A DNA stretch of 64,000 nucleotides from Oceanisphaera pacifica (GTDB lineage: Bacteria > Pseudomonadota > Gammaproteobacteria > Enterobacterales > Aeromonadaceae): positions 30,926-94,925 of the forward strand of contig NZ_JAGDFX010000014.1 of the NCBI RefSeq assembly GCF_017498065.1, given 5' to 3'. The notes beneath the pieces were generated by a model. That model saw nothing but the letters and a program-made list of their open reading frames with translations, did no database searches and was not told the origin of the DNA. This document shows, piece after piece, positions 1 to 8,760 of this stretch; position 1 is the stretch's first letter; each line of letters begins with the position of its first letter. A program made the translations under genes and the position numbers.

Positions 1-1521
1 GTTACCTGCTGCAGCACCGACTGCTTGTAGCGCCACCATCATGGCGGTGGACACGCTTAGTGTTTGCGCTACTTCAAACTGAAACTGAGAGAACATCATA
101 TTGGACACAGTATTTGATCCAGCAATAAAGGCTCCTAATGCACCGATAACACCACTAATCGCCGGGAAAAAGTCTCCTACTAAGTCCGCCGCGACTCTAG
201 CGGTCATCACTGGCATACTCACAATGTCGGCTTCATTAATACCTGAGTTAATAAAAATACGAACCATGGGGACCGTAAACATCAATACAAACCCTGCACC
301 GATCAGAGTTCGAGATGACTCACTTATTGCTGGCACTATATCTTTGAGTGAGCGAGTTTGTATTAATACAGCGACCAAAGAGACCATTATCAGGATACCA
401 CCAGGTAAGTACAAAGGTTGGATACTTGCACTTACACCTGCCTCACCTAAAATATTGTTAAAAGCCATGCTCCAGCTAGTCAACCACCCTTTGACAGTAT
501 CATTTGTTCTACTGATAACGAGTAAAATGGGTAGTAGTAGATAAGGAAGCCAAGCTAACGCTAAGTTGACTGGCTTTTTCTTTAGATCATCGGTATTAAT
601 TACGAGCGACCCCAACCACTCTTTAGGCCAAGCTTTATCATCTGGGAAGTCAAAGACGGTTTTAGGAGTTAAGAACCCCTTACGTGCTGCTGGTACAACA
701 ATCGCTAGTGAAACTAATCCACCTATTAAAGAGGGAAACTCTGGGCCTAAAAAGATACCTGTAATAGCGTAAGGGATAGTAAATGCTAAGCCTGCAAAAA
801 CGGCGAAGGGAAGTATATTAACCCCTTCTTTCCAGCTTTTATTTTTACCGAAGAACCGTGTTAGCATCATAGACATGAACAGCGGCATTAAAATACCAAT
901 AATAGCGTGAGTCACAGACACATAGCTGGTTACTGTTTGTAGGTAGGCCTCCCAGCTTGAGCCATTTTCAGATAAGGTATTACCAATAGCGTTACTATCA
1001 ACACCAGATGTGACCCCTACAACTATCGGAGTTCCTACCGCACCAAAAGAAACGGGTGTACTTTGAATCATCATACCCATTAGTACAGCCGCGAGAGCAG
1101 GGAAGCCCAACGCAACCATTAACGGAGCAGCCACAGCTGCTGGTGTGCCAAACCCAGAAGCACCCTCTATAAAACACCCGAAACACCAAGCTACAATAAT
1201 GGCCTGCACACGTCTATCAGGAGATATAGCAGTGAAGCCGTTACGTATACTGGTAATTGCTCCTGTGTGCTTTAAAGTATTGAGTAGTAATATGGCACCA
1301 AAAATAATCCACAGTAAAGAGATAGAAACGACGAGCCCTTGTAAACTAGAAGCTATTACTCGTGTCACTGTCATATCCCAAGCGAATAGAGCTACTAGGG
1401 CAGTTAAGATAAATGCCAAAGGCATAGCTCGTTTAGCCGGCCATTGTAGACCTACTAGTAAAACAGCAGCGAGCAAAATAGGCGTAAAAGCCAATAGTGC
1501 TAGCAGAGAGTTATTAAGCAT
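1..1521 (-). CDS. lldP: L-lactate permease (LldP/LctP family), C-terminus cut by window edge
   Basis: The minus frame is open from an ATG at 1521 to the window edge, giving 507 residues. The full family length is about 550-590, so only the C-terminus is missing. The protein is very hydrophobic. It carries LctP-family signatures: [20 protein letters not shown] near residue 120, [13 protein letters not shown] near 165 and [17 protein letters not shown] near 475. The family imports L-lactate (also D-lactate or glycolate) across the inner membrane with protons. A TTCCTT-type purine-rich site lies just upstream of the ATG. It diverges from the LysR gene at 1683, a usual arrangement for a regulator and its target. 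The lactate dehydrogenase genes expected nearby are not in view. Confidence 0.93.
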   Translation of the reverse strand, partial: MLNNSLLALLAFTPILLAAVLLVGLQWPAKRAMPLAFILTALVALFAWDMTVTRVIASSLQGLVVSISLLWIIFGAILLLNTLKHTGAITSIRNGFTAISPDRRVQAIIVAWCFGCFIEGASGFGTPAAVAAPLMVALGFPALAAVLMGMMIQSTPVSFGAVGTPIVVGVTSGVDSNAIGNTLSENGSSWEAYLQTVTSYVSVTHAIIGILMPLFMSMMLTRFFGKNKSWKEGVNILPFAVFAGLAFTIPYAITGIFLGPEFPSLIGGLVSLAIVVPAARKGFLTPKTVFDFPDDKAWPKEWLGSLVINTDDLKKKPVNLALAWLPYLLLPILLVISRTNDTVKGWLTSWSMAFNNILGEAGVSASIQPLYLPGGILIMVSLVAVLIQTRSLKDIVPAISESSRTLIGAGFVLMFTVPMVRIFINSGINEADIVSMPVMTARVAADLVGDFFPAISGVIGALGAFIAGSNTVSNMMFSQFQFEVAQTLSVSTAMMVALQAVGAAAGN

Positions 1522-1682
1522 AAAGTGTTCCTTCCTTGGTAAGATATTGCTAACAATGAGTTACATCTGACAGTAGTAATGCATGAGCACAGTAAGTGTT
1601 AACAGCATGTAACCATAAATAGTTGTTTTTTGTGGATATATAGAGGTAAAGAAAATCACTATTTCCAAAAGTGGATGAATAA

Positions 1683-2603
1683 ATGCCGAAAGTTGATGAT
1701 TTAGTGTTATTCGCTCAAGTTATTGAGCTGGGGTCGTTCAGCAAGGCTGCTGAAGTAAATGAGCTAACTAACTCTGTAGTGAGTAAGCGTATTGCTCGGT
1801 TAGAGAGAGAGCTAGGAGCTACGCTTATTTACCGTACTACAAGGCGCTTGAGCTTGAGTAAGGCTGGCCAAGTTTTGTATCAACAAGCACAAGTTATCGC
1901 TCAAACATCAAGGGAGGCGTTTGACTCTGTTATCGACTTTAATCAGTCTTTACAAGGCCACATTAAAATATCCGTACCCACTATTTCTGGTGAGTTAGTA
2001 TTGGCTGAAGCGATTGCTGAGTTTTGTGAGCTACATCCGGATATCTCCGTTGATATGTCGTTAGATAATCGCTTTGTTGACCCAGTTAATGAGGGGTATG
2101 ACTTGGTGATCAGAACTGGACACTTGGAGGACTCGAACTTGGTAGCGCGTCATATATTGGAGTCCCGTTGGGTCATATGTGCAGCACCTAAATATATTAG
2201 TTGTCATGGGATGCCTATGCAGCCTGAAGACTTATTAAAACATAACTGTCTTATTTACAGCTATCAGGAAAGTGGCGCTCGAGATTGGTTATTTACGCGA
2301 AACGATACAGTTTATCCTTTGCGGGTGAATGGAAGCTTCTCCACTGATAATGCTGCAGCCTTACGAAAAGCAGCACTAGCAGGACATGGTCTTGCTTATG
2401 TACCTCGTTGTTTGGTATACCCTGATTTGCAGGCAGGTACTTTGGTGGAAGTTTTACCCTATCAGGTAGGTAAAGTATTGGGTATTTATGCTGTTTACCC
2501 ATACAGTCGTCAACCACCCCGTAGAACTAAAATGTTAATTGAACATATCCGGTCTCGCTATTTGGATATAAAGCACTACTTTAACGAGGTTGATCATGAT
2601 TAA
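1683..2603 (+). CDS. LysR-family transcriptional regulator
   Basis: 306 residues, a normal LysR length. The N-terminal winged helix-turn-helix spans about residues 3-62 (LVLFAQVIELGSFSKAAE then SVVSKRIARLERELGATL). The LysR substrate-binding domain follows from about residue 90 (GHIKISVPTISGELVLAEA). The subgroup resembles the AaeR/DmlR-like regulators. It is divergent from the lactate permease, so it may regulate lactate uptake; that is inferred from position only. Its last codons overlap the ATG of the following oxidoreductase by 8 bases, suggesting translational coupling. The ligand cannot be read from the sequence. Confidence 0.9.
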   Translation: MPKVDDLVLFAQVIELGSFSKAAEVNELTNSVVSKRIARLERELGATLIYRTTRRLSLSKAGQVLYQQAQVIAQTSREAFDSVIDFNQSLQGHIKISVPTISGELVLAEAIAEFCELHPDISVDMSLDNRFVDPVNEGYDLVIRTGHLEDSNLVARHILESRWVICAAPKYISCHGMPMQPEDLLKHNCLIYSYQESGARDWLFTRNDTVYPLRVNGSFSTDNAAALRKAALAGHGLAYVPRCLVYPDLQAGTLVEVLPYQVGKVLGIYAVYPYSRQPPRRTKMLIEHIRSRYLDIKHYFNEVDHD

Positions 2604-3630
2604 AACCGCCATTGTTGGCTATGGGCAGTCCGCGAGTATTTTCCATTTGCCATTTATAGACAGCCTGCCAGATTTTGAGCTGGTGGCTATTAGCACTTCT
2701 AAACCAGAAAAAGTGGCTCAAGAATGGCCAGAAGTGAAAGTTTATACTGATGTTGATCAGATGCTGGCTGAAGCAAATGCTGATTTAGTGGTGATTACAG
2801 CCCCTAACGAAGTGCATTATGAATTGGGGCGCAAGGCATTAAATATGGGCTTGCATGTGGTAATGGAAAACCCAACCGTCACCCAACTACACCAAGGTGC
2901 CGAGCTAATGCGCTTAGCTGAAGGCCAAAAACGTTGCTTGATCCCGTTTCATAATCGCCGTTGGGATAGTGACTTTGTAACACTACAAGCGTTATTAAAA
3001 GCAGAAACTCTAGGGCCTATTCATGGTTTTGAATCTCACTTTGATCGCTTTCGCCCCAGAGTTAGAGCAGAGCAGCCAGGTGTGGGTGCCGGTGTGTGGT
3101 TTGACTTAGGCGGGCATCTTGTTGACCAAGTATTAGTGCTATTTGGTAAACCGCAATCGGTAACGGCGCGTTGTTTGTCTATGCGGCCGGGATCTGAGGT
3201 GACGGATTATTTCCATGTGCAGCTGCATTATCGTGATAAAGAAGTGGTACTTCACTCTAGTCCTTACCACCCTGGGCCTACCTTGCGCTTCAAGCTACAA
3301 GGCGAGTTAGGTTGTTATATTAAGCGCGGGTTTGATCCTCAAGAAGAGCGTTTACAAAATGGCATAGTACCGGATTCTCCTTTCTTAGCTAAAGAGGCGG
3401 TGGATGATTACGGTATTTTCTATTCTGATGATGATGCACAAGTGATTGAGTCTGAAATTGGTGGTTATCGTTATTTCTATCAGGCAACGGCACAAGCTAT
3501 CCGTGGCGAAGCGCCACCACCGGTTAGTATGCAAGACGCACTCGATGGGCTGAATATTATTAACTTGGCTGAAAAAAGCTCCGCAGAGGGAAGAACTGTC
3601 CCTTTAACTGCAACCAGCTTTAGAGAGTAA
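2596..3630 (+). CDS. Gfo/Idh/MocA-family oxidoreductase, YdgJ-like
   Basis: 344 residues from ATG 2596, chosen because GAGG at 2586-2589 sits 6 bases ahead; a TTG at 2590 is in frame but too close to it. The Rossmann fold opens with AIVGYGQSASIFHLPF, followed by TAPNEVHYELGRKAL and the C-terminal DLGGHLVDQVLVLFG motif. Length and order match E. coli YdgJ. Family members are NAD(P)-dependent sugar or polyol dehydrogenases. Oddity: the family EKP motif reads ENP (VVMENPTVT, residues about 92-100), so the lysine expected to act at the active site is asparagine. The substrate is unknown. The overlap with the upstream LysR gene implies a shared transcript. Confidence 0.85.
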   Translation: MIKTAIVGYGQSASIFHLPFIDSLPDFELVAISTSKPEKVAQEWPEVKVYTDVDQMLAEANADLVVITAPNEVHYELGRKALNMGLHVVMENPTVTQLHQGAELMRLAEGQKRCLIPFHNRRWDSDFVTLQALLKAETLGPIHGFESHFDRFRPRVRAEQPGVGAGVWFDLGGHLVDQVLVLFGKPQSVTARCLSMRPGSEVTDYFHVQLHYRDKEVVLHSSPYHPGPTLRFKLQGELGCYIKRGFDPQEERLQNGIVPDSPFLAKEAVDDYGIFYSDDDAQVIESEIGGYRYFYQATAQAIRGEAPPPVSMQDALDGLNIINLAEKSSAEGRTVPLTATSFRE

Positions 3631-3654
3631 GGTTATAATAGCACCAAGCTAAAT

Positions 3655-3686
3655 AAAAAAGGCCGAGCATAATGCTCGGCCTTTTT
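3655..3686. terminator. Bidirectional intrinsic terminator
   Basis: GGCCGAGC / GCTCGGCC stem with a 5-base loop, preceded by six A and followed by TTTTT. It can stop transcripts of the oxidoreductase (+) and of yehS (-), which converge here. Confidence 0.9.
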
Positions 3687-3705
3687 GTTGCGTTAACAGT
3701 GTAGA

Positions 3706-4182
3706 CTACTCAGCGCTTTGATTGCGTTGTAGTGCCAACCCTTGTAAGAAGTTACGCAGAAATTGGTCACCACAAGCTTGATAATGTTTGTGGCCGACTT
3801 TGCGAAATAATGAGGTTAACTCAGGCTTTCTAATTTCAAAACCGGCTAAAGAGAGCAGGCCAAGAATATCTTCTTCTTTTAGCTCAAGTGCTACTCGTAG
3901 CTTTTTAAATACCTGATTATTAATCGGTTCGGCAGAGGTATCAGCTTTAGGTGCGGGGCCACCTTCACGTGGGCCACGATTTTTTAGGATCAAACCATCT
4001 AAAAAGCCTAATAGCTGCTCGTTGCTACAGCTGTGGTAATTGTCATCTTCTTCTTTAGCCAGTAATGCTAAAAAATCAGCTTCGTTTATGGTGATGCCAC
4101 CTAAATCAAACAGGGCCAGAGACTCGTGATCTTTAAGATTAAGAGAGTAGCGAATGCGACGTAAGATATCGTTATTAGTCAT
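3706..4182 (-). CDS. yehS: DUF1456 protein, YehS homologue
   Basis: 158 residues in the usual size range. Two tandem DUF1456 repeats are visible: residues about 1-70 (NDILRRIRYSLNL ... LLGFLDGLILKNRGP) and about 88-150 (NNQVFKKLRVALELKEEDIL ... CGDQFLRNFLQGLAL). The order and the CGDQFLR motif match E. coli YehS. Its molecular function is unknown. The start overlaps the end of the RRM gene by 8 bases, so the two are probably co-translated. Confidence 0.92.
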   Translation of the reverse strand: MTNNDILRRIRYSLNLKDHESLALFDLGGITINEADFLALLAKEEDDNYHSCSNEQLLGFLDGLILKNRGPREGGPAPKADTSAEPINNQVFKKLRVALELKEEDILGLLSLAGFEIRKPELTSLFRKVGHKHYQACGDQFLRNFLQGLALQRNQSAE

Positions 4183-4462
4183 TTTTTTTAGTCTCGCTTA
4201 TGTTATCGGCTGCTATATTCGGCTTTTCTTCTGCTTTTTTAACACGAATTTTTTGTCCGTCTACTTCAATGCCGTTCAGATTTTTGATGGCCGCTTTAGC
4301 TTGTGCAGGGTTTGGCATAAAGGCAAAGCCAAAGCCTTTGGAATTGTTGGTGTTAGGATCCATTATTAAATGAAAATAGTGCACTAGGCCATAAGGAGCC
4401 AGCAGCGCCAATATTTGTTGTTCTGTGGTGAGGCGAGATAGGCCTCTGATCATAATTTTCAT
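4175..4462 (-). CDS. Small RNA-recognition-motif (RRM) protein
   Basis: 95 residues that are nearly all one RRM domain. The RNP2-like strand is at residues 2-8 (KIMIRGL) and the RNP1-like strand at about 42-49 (KGFGFAFM), with the expected spacing and a lysine-rich tail. Start ATG 4462 has GGAG 5 bases upstream. Bacterial single-RRM proteins bind RNA and are thinned out in most proteobacteria. It lies directly upstream of yehS with an 8-base overlap, which suggests linked expression. RNA binding is inferred from the fold; the target is unknown. Confidence 0.88.
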   Translation of the reverse strand: MKIMIRGLSRLTTEQQILALLAPYGLVHYFHLIMDPNTNNSKGFGFAFMPNPAQAKAAIKNLNGIEVDGQKIRVKKAEEKPNIAADNISETKKND

Positions 4463-4635
4463 GGTGTCTCCAAATGACGCCGTCGCGCCTTACCTTCAGT
4501 GATAGGTCGGTAATAAAATAAAAAATAGGCTTAGAGTGAACGCTGTAATATCGCGCACTCAAGGGGTCGCGAGTGTAGCAGTTTGCGTGGCTAACGTCTG
4601 CCTGCTTATCGGCTGAAGTGCCGCATTTATCGATT

Positions 4636-4661
4636 AAAAAAGCCGACCTAGCGGTCGGCTT
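4636..4661 (-). terminator. Intrinsic terminator of the symporter gene
   Basis: AAGCCGACC / GGTCGGCTT stem with a 4-base loop. Read on the minus strand it ends in a run of T and lies about 20 bases past the symporter stop. Confidence 0.85.
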
Positions 4662-4681
4662 TATGTGTTATTTATGAGCGA

Positions 4682-6121
4682 TTAGTTTTCAAAGCTACGA
4701 ATACGTTGGCGTAAAATTGAGAAATCAAATAACTGCTGAGTCGGTATGAGTAGTAGCAAAATAGAAACCAGTACCGGTACTAAGCTTGCTAATAAGAAAG
4801 ACTCAAGTAGGTAGTTAATTTCAGCTCCTGGTGCAGGGAACAGCCACAAACCTGCTACCAAACCAGCTGCAGTACTCAACACGGCGTTATAGCTTTGGTA
4901 GCGAGCACTGTAAAAGCCAAAGAACACAGGGAAGGCTGCTGCACAGCAGAGTAGGTCGGCTAACAAGAATAAATACAGCACACTAAAGCCTTGTGAGGCG
5001 ACTAATAGCACCGGAATAGAGAGTAAGACAATTAGCCAGCGCGATAAGCCCAGCAATCGGTTCGCACTAAATGTGGGTAACATACGGCGCAAATCCACCA
5101 CCATCATGCTGGAAATACCACTGATGGTTGAGTCGGCACTACTCATAATAAGTGCTAGACCAAAAGGTAGCAGGCCAATTGCAAACCAAAGCGGAACATT
5201 AGATAGCAAGACGTTAAACAAAGCGACTGAGCCACTGCCGGGTAGCTCTAACCCAACAAAGGCCAAACCAAACAAGCCCATAATAAAGATAAATACAAAG
5301 CTGACTAAACCGCTCACAATAAAACCGTTACGAATGGCTTTATTGTCTTGAGCAGCAAAAATACGCTGCCAGGTTCCTTGGTAAAATAGCCCTGTGAGTA
5401 CCACGGCAATAAAGAAGGTAAGACCCGATTTAAAACCAGACATATCAAAAGGGTTAAGCAGTTGGGGAGCTTTTTCTTTTAGCCCACTAACAGTGGGTGC
5501 AATGCCGCCAATGGCTTGCCAGCCAAACATAATCAGTAGTAGCAAAAAGGGCAGTATCACCAGCATTTGTACGCGATCGGTAAAAATAGTGACGCGTAAG
5601 CCGCCGTATAAGGTATAGAGCAGGGTGGCTACCATTACTATGCTGGCCGTTATCCATAAAGGCACAGGAGCAAGCAACTCTACCATTTTGGCAATCGCCG
5701 TTAAGCCCGCCGTTAGTGAGATGAACATATAAAACATCATGATTACCATCACGAATAAATACATAGTTTTACCGTAACGGTGCAGTACAAACTCCGTCAG
5801 CGTGTGACCTTCTGGGATCAGTTCACGCAGGCGCTTACCTAAGGGGATCATCATAAAGCGAGGGGCTAAAGAGCCCAGAGCATAACCGGTGACGGCGCCA
5901 ATTCCTCCCCAAGTTGCGGCTTCAGCAGGGCCAAATAAAATCCAGGTGCCTAATGAGGTGGCGAGTAAGGTTAACATAGTCGCCAGCCCACCTTGGCTAT
6001 TACGCGCCACAATAAAGCTTTCAAGGTTATCTTGTTGGTGGCGCGCATAATAGAGGCCGGGAATGGCAAAAAAAGCGGCAAAAAAGCAGAGCCAGAGAAT
6101 GGCTTCAGTCATACTTAGCAT
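4682..6121 (-). CDS. Sodium:solute symporter (SSS family), TPP-riboswitch controlled
   Basis: 479 residues with about 13 hydrophobic helices, the usual SSS size. Family features are the N-terminal GPAEAATWGGIGAVTGYALG region, LTEFVLHRYGK near residue 105 and LIMSSADSTISGISSMMVVD near 330. Start ATG 6121 has GGGAGA about 6 bases upstream. A TPP riboswitch lies in the leader, so the cargo is probably thiamine or a precursor such as hydroxymethylpyrimidine. THI-box-linked SSS carriers have been called ThiV in comparative work (from memory). Cargo is inference; the symporter fold is clear. Confidence 0.88.
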   Translation of the reverse strand: MLSMTEAILWLCFFAAFFAIPGLYYARHQQDNLESFIVARNSQGGLATMLTLLATSLGTWILFGPAEAATWGGIGAVTGYALGSLAPRFMMIPLGKRLRELIPEGHTLTEFVLHRYGKTMYLFVMVIMMFYMFISLTAGLTAIAKMVELLAPVPLWITASIVMVATLLYTLYGGLRVTIFTDRVQMLVILPFLLLLIMFGWQAIGGIAPTVSGLKEKAPQLLNPFDMSGFKSGLTFFIAVVLTGLFYQGTWQRIFAAQDNKAIRNGFIVSGLVSFVFIFIMGLFGLAFVGLELPGSGSVALFNVLLSNVPLWFAIGLLPFGLALIMSSADSTISGISSMMVVDLRRMLPTFSANRLLGLSRWLIVLLSIPVLLVASQGFSVLYLFLLADLLCCAAAFPVFFGFYSARYQSYNAVLSTAAGLVAGLWLFPAPGAEINYLLESFLLASLVPVLVSILLLLIPTQQLFDFSILRQRIRSFEN

Positions 6122-6243
6122 GTGTTCTCCCTTTGCCTAAAGTAGGCAAGCATCATGATTACTGTCAGTCATTGACGGTTATATGGGCGATAGTATGCCG
6201 AGTAATAATAAGCCGCGCAGGGGAGAGTGAGGATCAGTCATTT

Positions 6244-6352
6244 CCTTCCCTTCGCCGGCATTACCCGGATCAGGTTCGAAGGGTTACCGCTGCAAATAGC
6301 GGAATCTCAGCCAAGTTCGATGCTATTTACAACACCTTAGGCCCCCCTAGGA
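6244..6352 (-). promoter_or_regulatory. TPP riboswitch (THI element) upstream of the SSS symporter
   Basis: Read on the minus strand: CCTAGGGGGGCC, then TTGGCTGAGATTCC, then ACCCTTCGAACCTGATCCGG and GTAATGCCGGCGAAGGGA. These are the conserved CTGAGA, ACCCTT-GAACCTGAT and GGCGAAGGGA blocks in order. The leader continues about 120 bases to the symporter start. A TCTCCC at about 6222-6227 is complementary to the GGGAGA ribosome site at about 6126-6131, compatible with translational control. I see no intrinsic terminator in the leader. Confidence 0.95.
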
Positions 6353-6360
6353 ATATTCCA

Positions 6361-6575
6361 GAGAGTAAGAATAAATATGATGCTTGTCAAATATCTAAAA
6401 AAGTGAAGAGTGGGCGTGAAGGGGACGAGATAGCACCAAGCTAAGAGAAAAACCAACACCGAGACTACTTCTGCAACGCTTCTTTGTTATGAGAATCACG
6501 GAAGAGCACGAAAAGATAGTGATCAGATCTGAAGGGAGCCTTATTGGTAAAATCTAGGGCAAAGATCCGAATCCT
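6361..6575. other. Gene-free stretch upstream of the riboswitch
   Basis: It should contain the symporter promoter on the minus strand. No open reading frame or RNA gene was recognised. Confidence 0.4.
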
Positions 6576-6836
6576 GTAGATACTCTGTTGGACGTCAAGG
6601 TTTTGCGCTACATTGTTATGCGGCCCTTATTTCGTCTTTGCGAGCGTAGCGCGGCAATCCATTTCGAAAGAAAGCGCTACATCTAACGCTGTACGCCATA
6701 CGTTAAAGAAAAACTACGATTTTGTTTTTTTTCGTCAGGCTCTCAGTGTAAAGCGTACGGCTGCTTGTTAGATGGATTGCCGCGTCGTTGCACTCCTCGC
6801 AATGACCAAAGGACGTCGCTCTGGCTTTTCGTCGGG
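6576..6836 (+). repeat. Dispersed repeat family A, copy 1
   Basis: About 260 bp beginning GTAGATACTCTGTTGGACGT. It contains GCGCGGCAATCCATTT and, later, inverted, ATGGATTGCCGCGTCG plus CCTCGCAATGA. A near-identical copy lies at 8273-8530 in the same orientation and a broken inverted copy at 46660-47270. The CATTGCGAG...CGGCAATCC palindrome type is common between genes in many bacteria. Confidence 0.9.
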
Positions 6837-6915
6837 GTCACTTATTTTAATGAAGAGTATTGGCCCTTTTTATCGGCGAACGCTTGCTCTCGCATTTCGG
6901 CTTTATGTTGTTCCA

Positions 6916-6951
6916 CAAAAAAGCCCCAAACCATAGGTTTGAGGCTTTTTG
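6916..6951 (-). terminator. Intrinsic terminator downstream of pyrC
   Basis: AAGCCTCAAACC / GGTTTGGGGCTT stem (one mismatch) with a 3-base loop and T6 on the minus strand, about 70 bases after the pyrC stop. Confidence 0.85.
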
Positions 6952-7021
6952 TCTAGCTAGGCGCTTAAGTTAAGTGTTTGCTTGTTCGCTTTACCCCTTA
7001 CGCCTCACTCATTACAGCCGA

Positions 7022-8062
7022 TTATTTCACCATCCAGCTAATACTTTCACCGGCGCGAATGGGTACCAGTTTATTGCCGCCTAAAGGCAAAGTGTCGGGT
7101 ACACTCCAAGACTCTTTCACTAAGGTAATAGTGTCTTGGTTGCGGGGTTGGCCGTAGAAGTCGGGGCCATTGTGGCTGGTAAAGGCTTCTAACTTATCCA
7201 GTGCGCCAGCTTCTTCAAACACTTCGGCATACAGCTCAACGGCGGCGTGAGAAGTGTAGGCGCCAGCACAACCACAAGCGGTTTCTTTATTTTGCTGAAA
7301 ATGCGGTGCTGAGTCAGTTCCCATAAAGAACTTCTTATTACCACTGGTGGCGGCGCGTACTAAAGCTTGCTGATGTGTGTTGCGCTTTAATATGGGCAAG
7401 CAGTAATAATGCGGGCGAATGCCACCCACCAACATGTGGTTACGGTTAAACATCAAGTGGTGAGTGGTAATGGTGGCCGCAATATTATCACCCGCTTGTT
7501 CAACAAAGTTGACGGCATGCTCTGTAGTGATGTGCTCAAGTACAATTTTTAAGTTCGGGAAGTCACGCACTACATCTGGCAGCACGGTATCGAGGAATAC
7601 TTTTTCGCGATCAAAAATATCGATGTTGGCATCGGTCACTTCACCATGTACTAACAATAGAATGCCGGTCTCTTGCATCACTTCCAGTACCGAGTAAATA
7701 TTTTTTACGTCAGTTACACCCGAGTCTGAGTTAGTAGTGGCTCCTGCAGGATACAGTTTACAGGCAACTATTTTACCTGATGCTTTGGCGCGGCGAATTT
7801 CTTCGGGGTCGGTTTTATCCGTTAAGTATAAGCTCATTAATGGCTCAAACTGACTGCCTTGTGGGCGTACGGCGGTTATTTTGTTGTAGTAATCCAGCGC
7901 CAGCTCTGTAGTGGTGGCAGGTGGCAGTAGGTTGGGCATGATAAGTGCGCGACCTAAGTAACGGCTGGCATCACGAACGGTATCTTTAAGTTGCTCGCCA
8001 TCTCGCAAGTGTAAGTGCCAGTCATCTGGGCGGGTTATGGTTAAGGTGGTTGCGGTGCTCAT
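7022..8062 (-). CDS. pyrC: Dihydroorotase (class II, PyrC)
   Basis: 346 residues from ATG 8062, close to the 348 of E. coli PyrC. The upstream ATG at 8122 in the same frame adds residues not typical of the family. It catalyses reversible cyclisation of carbamoyl aspartate to dihydroorotate in pyrimidine synthesis. Zinc-binding [10 protein letters not shown] is at residues 13-22, the carbamylated lysine lies in [11 protein letters not shown] near 100, and further ligands are in [13 protein letters not shown] and GTDSAPH. The gene is alone in its transcription unit, flanked by repeats of family A in direct orientation and by the two TPP riboswitch units. Confidence 0.97.
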   Translation of the reverse strand: MSTATTLTITRPDDWHLHLRDGEQLKDTVRDASRYLGRALIMPNLLPPATTTELALDYYNKITAVRPQGSQFEPLMSLYLTDKTDPEEIRRAKASGKIVACKLYPAGATTNSDSGVTDVKNIYSVLEVMQETGILLLVHGEVTDANIDIFDREKVFLDTVLPDVVRDFPNLKIVLEHITTEHAVNFVEQAGDNIAATITTHHLMFNRNHMLVGGIRPHYYCLPILKRNTHQQALVRAATSGNKKFFMGTDSAPHFQQNKETACGCAGAYTSHAAVELYAEVFEEAGALDKLEAFTSHNGPDFYGQPRNQDTITLVKESWSVPDTLPLGGNKLVPIRAGESISWMVK

Positions 8063-8129
8063 TGCGTTGGGTTCTCCATTACATCCATACTCCATTATCC
8101 ACGGCTTACCGGTATTAACCAAACTCTCT

Positions 8130-8268
8130 GGAGCTTTAAGCGATCAGCCGTCAGCTTTCAGTTAAAGAATAGACACCATTTGTGCAGCTGATAACGAGCT
8201 TGCGGCTTCCCTAAGGACGAGGTTGTATTTTTATTTAACTGACAGCTGATCGATTATGGCTGAAAGAT
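8130..8268. repeat. Intergenic repeat family B copy
   Basis: GCGATCAGCCGTCAGCTTTC near 8140 is echoed inverted by AACTGACAGCTGATCG near 8237. Related AGCTGTCAGC/TAAGCGGTCAGC sequences occur near 10874-10958, 11793-11862, 46705-46815, 56218-56275 and 57655-57730. No coding content. Confidence 0.6.
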
Positions 8269-8272
8269 CCCC

Positions 8273-8530
8273 GTAGATACTCTGTTGGACGTCAAGGCTT
8301 TGCACTATATTGTTATGCGTCCTTATTTCGTCTTTGCGAGCGTAGCGCGGCAATCCATTTCAAAAGAAAGCGCTACATCTAACGCTGACCGCGTTACGTT
8401 AAAGAAAAACTGCGGTTTTGTTTTTTCGTAAAGCGCTGAGCGTAAAGCGTACGGCTCGGGCTGCTTGTTAGATGGATTGCCGCGTCGCTCCTCGCAATGA
8501 ACAAAGGGTGGCTCTGGCTTTTCGTAGGGG
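8273..8530 (+). repeat. Dispersed repeat family A, copy 2
   Basis: Direct copy of 6576-6836, alignable along its full length with scattered substitutions and small indels. Together the two copies bracket pyrC. Confidence 0.9.
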
Positions 8531-8610
8531 AGGGGTTATGTTTTGATGTATCTTTCGACTGACAGCTTACGGCTTTCAGCTCTGTGTAGGGTTATGTTAT
8601 GGTCTAGCGA

Positions 8611-8697
8611 GTGACACGGGGTGTCTGGTAGCAAATATGCCTGGCTGAGATAACACCCGTCGAACCTGATCCAGTTCATACTGGCGAAGGGATGTCT
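8611..8697 (+). promoter_or_regulatory. TPP riboswitch (THI element) upstream of the SDR-monooxygenase operon
   Basis: GACACGGGGTGTC, then GCCTGGCTGAGATAACACCC, GTCGAACCTGATCCAGTT and CTGGCGAAGGGATGTC. All conserved TPP aptamer blocks are present, with terminal pairing GACA/TGTC. It ends about 60 bases ahead of the SDR start. Confidence 0.95.
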
Positions 8698-8728
8698 GCC
8701 TTTTGGCTCGCGGCAATGATTGCCCATA

Positions 8729-8751
8729 CCTTCGCCTCTGACTCTTAGAGG
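8729..8751 (+). promoter_or_regulatory. Putative ribosome-site sequestering hairpin of the riboswitch
   Basis: CCTCT (8735-8739) pairs with the SD-like AGAGG (8747-8751). CCTTCGCC (8729-8736) is an exact complement of GGCGAAGG (8683-8690) inside the aptamer, and the two pairings share bases. This is the layout of a translational on/off platform; folding is inferred by eye. Confidence 0.6.
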
Positions 8752-8760
8752 TTGAAAACC

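Noticed and set aside
101..1570. Three plus-strand frames of 68-147 codons
   Set aside because: They lie opposite the lactate permease gene, and their serine/threonine/isoleucine-rich translations are typical antisense shadows of a membrane protein.
6133..6444. 103-codon plus-strand frame
   Set aside because: It runs antisense through the TPP riboswitch and leader, has no ribosome site and no recognisable similarity.
6360..6960. tRNA or small RNA gene in the gap between the riboswitch and pyrC
   Set aside because: The region is explained by repeat family A and the pyrC terminator; no cloverleaf or conserved RNA was found.
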